Positions 5,261-6,685 of a stretch of DNA of 6,685 nucleotides are shown here, piece after piece. Every line of letters begins with the position of its first letter. The first letter of the stretch is position 1. The notes under the pieces were generated by a model that was not told the origin of the DNA, searched no databases, and was given only the letters and a program-made list of their open reading frames with translations. Both the position numbers and the translations under genes were made by a program. The DNA is from JAFEBO01 sp036392375 (GTDB lineage Bacteria; Planctomycetota; Phycisphaerae; Phycisphaerales; UBA1924): the NCBI GenBank assembly GCA_036392375.1, contig DASVYC010000024.1, positions 1-6,685 of the forward strand, written 5' to 3'.

Positions 5261-6685
5261 ATGAAGACCAGGACTCTCGGATTGTTGCTCGTGGGTGCGT
5301 GCGGTGCGGTCGCCTCGGTGGCGATGGCGGACGAGATTGACATGAAGGTGCGCCAGGGTTCGCTCAAGGCCCTGGGCGATCGCAAGGACAGCTTCCTGTT
5401 CAAGCAGAACGCGACGCAGGGCACGTTCGGCGACCGGGCCACGATCAGCGTGATCATCTACGACAACACGACCAACACGCTCAACTCGGCCAACGTCGCT
5501 CAGGGCACCACCCTGGCGACCTGCTCGTACATCCTCGAAGACATCAGCTTCGCCGGCGGCCCCTACCAGCCGTCGTTCACCGGTGACCGCGTCCTGACCG
5601 GCACCACCTATCACTACTTCCTCGGCGCCGGCACGGCCTCGTGGGACATCCGCCACAGCTACTACCGTCCCTCGGACGTGAACTTCGCCGGCTTCGGCGG
5701 CGATGGCAACGGCATGATCGATCCCAACGCGACGCCCTACTACACCCTCACGGTCACGGGCTTCGACACCAACCTGTGCCCCAACTTCGGCGGCGTGTCG
5801 AACTTCTTCGCGCTGCCCAGCGAGGTGGACGTGCCCGCGGGGGACACCGGCCTGGTGCTCGCCGCCGCGTACGTCGAGCCCGGCACGCCCGGCACCGCTC
5901 CGATCACCAGCACCAACCTGCTGCAGGTGAACCAGACGACCAGCCGCGTGAGCCTCTACTTCGGCACCAACACCCTGGCCACGAACATCGACACCAACCC
6001 CGGTACCGCGGGCATCCAGCCGCCCGCCGGTGCGCAGACGGAGGCCTTCCTGGCCGCCGCCGGCAGCCCCGCCAGCCCGGGCTACACCCACATCCAGTAC
6101 GGCCGCGACACCACGTTCAGCGGCACGTTCCTGGGCCAGTCGCTTGTGAACAGCGGCGTGGGCACGGCTCCCAACATCAACGAGCGCCGCTACCTGTCCA
6201 CCCAGCGCTCGCTGGGCTTTGTCGTCGGCTTCGCGGGCGCGGTCGAGGCTCCGGCCCCGATCCCGGCCCAGAGCATCAACGACGGCGGCGGGTTCCTGCC
6301 CGACGGCACCAGCTCCCTCACCGGCACGCTGACCCCCGCCAACCCCTTCAAGTGGTACAAGTTCAACATCAAGAACGATGTGAACTACGCCAACGTCTCG
6401 TTCCTCGACATCGACTCGGAAGGCTCGGACGCTCCCGTCTCCTTCGCCATCTACACCCCCAACTCCGCCGTGTTTGACTTCGGCGAGAGCCGCGGCTCCG
6501 GCCCCGACACCCCGCCCAGCAACGACGAGAACAACGCCTTCCAGATCTCCTACGGCGTGGCCCGTCGCCCCGGCGTGAACAACGGCGTGCAGTACAGCGG
6601 CCAGGAGGGCGTCCTGCCCGCCGGCGAGTACTACCTCATCGTCGCTCCGGCCGGCTCGGGCTTCGGTGACGGCTGGGCTACCAAC
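5261..6685 (+). CDS. Paralogue of the 750-residue secreted protein, 3' end beyond the window
   Basis: 475 codons are open to the window edge with no stop; about 280 more are expected by comparison with the gene at 2491-4743. Residues 1-23 are a Sec signal peptide ending AMA before D24, and both paralogues continue DEID. Shared blocks in the same order include GDRATISV, LEDISF, WDIR, NFAGF-x-GDG, YYTLT-x-TGFDTN, YVEPGTPGTAP, AGSPASPGY, FLGQSLVNS, ERRY, EAPAPI, GFLPDGTS, KNDVNYAN, SFLDID, FAIYTPNS and FQISYGVARRPGVNNG. Overall identity looks around 60% by eye. C88 and C173 match C83 and C168 of the paralogue. The PPC-like unit begins near Y366 and is nearly complete at the edge (GFGDGW). A second unit and a C-terminal dockerin are predicted to follow but are not seen. 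No catalytic motif is visible. A leader of up to about 370 bases with hairpins precedes it, suggesting separate regulation. Confidence 0.88.
   Translation, partial: MKTRTLGLLLVGACGAVASVAMADEIDMKVRQGSLKALGDRKDSFLFKQNATQGTFGDRATISVIIYDNTTNTLNSANVAQGTTLATCSYILEDISFAGGPYQPSFTGDRVLTGTTYHYFLGAGTASWDIRHSYYRPSDVNFAGFGGDGNGMIDPNATPYYTLTVTGFDTNLCPNFGGVSNFFALPSEVDVPAGDTGLVLAAAYVEPGTPGTAPITSTNLLQVNQTTSRVSLYFGTNTLATNIDTNPGTAGIQPPAGAQTEAFLAAAGSPASPGYTHIQYGRDTTFSGTFLGQSLVNSGVGTAPNINERRYLSTQRSLGFVVGFAGAVEAPAPIPAQSINDGGGFLPDGTSSLTGTLTPANPFKWYKFNIKNDVNYANVSFLDIDSEGSDAPVSFAIYTPNSAVFDFGESRGSGPDTPPSNDENNAFQISYGVARRPGVNNGVQYSGQEGVLPAGEYYLIVAPAGSGFGDGWATN

Noticed and set aside
4932..5264. 110-codon + strand open frame ending in an ATGA overlap with the start at 5261
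   Set aside because: The overlap is tempting as translational coupling. However, there is no ribosome binding site at 4932, the sequence is Arg/Ser/Pro-rich with no recognisable domain, and it covers the hairpin-forming leader. Conservation of the frame in relatives would reopen it.
5294..5332. Lipoprotein signal suggested by VGAC in the second paralogue's signal peptide
   Set aside because: The -3 to -1 residues fit a lipobox poorly. The paralogue has IGVC, with a disallowed Val at -1, and both have good AxA signal peptidase I sites a few residues later.
4928..6091. 387-codon minus-strand open frame spanning the leader and the second paralogue
   Set aside because: Its composition is that of an antisense shadow and it runs through intergenic sequence. 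The + strand frame at 5261 is conserved and has a ribosome binding site and signal peptide.

Overview
The window is GC-rich DNA with all recognisable genes on the + strand. It reads as the chromosome of a planctomycete, most likely of the class Phycisphaerae. The main evidence is a recurring C-terminal module: a short two-repeat, calcium-loop dockerin flanked by cysteines and ending in CP-stop (the 'GC-type dockerin' layout I associate with Phycisphaerales secreted proteins). It follows Sec-type signal peptides and large beta-rich domains. The taxonomic call is an inference from protein style, not from a marker gene.

Layout. (1) Positions 2-145 are the last 47 codons of a dockerin-ended protein, followed by a strong intrinsic terminator. 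(2) Positions 407-2170 encode a secreted Endonuclease I family nuclease fused to Ig-like/beta-sandwich domains and a two-repeat dockerin. (3) Positions 2171-2490 are an intergenic region with a candidate terminator, direct repeats and a leader. (4) Positions 2491-4743 encode a 750-residue secreted protein with an N-terminal beta-rich domain, two related pre-peptidase-C-like units and a dockerin. A very clear terminator follows. (5) Positions 4744-5260 are a 517-base gap with a palindromic element like one upstream of the previous gene, an AT-richer stretch, and a leader that can fold into three successive hairpins. (6) Positions 5261-6685 are the first 475 codons of a close paralogue of the 750-residue protein, cut by the window edge.

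How the genes fit together. Each complete gene has its own upstream region and a downstream terminator or terminator candidate, so they look singly transcribed rather than an operon. They share export, a common C-terminal module and, in part, upstream sequence motifs. The fragment at 2-145 is almost identical in its dockerin to the gene at 2491-4743. The locus therefore appears to be a tandem family of dockerin-ended exported proteins with a DNase gene lying among them. A reasonable inference is a set of exported proteins that use the same docking or anchoring partner, one of which degrades extracellular DNA. No cohesin or other partner is visible here.

No tRNA, rRNA, CRISPR array, transposase or insertion sequence is visible.
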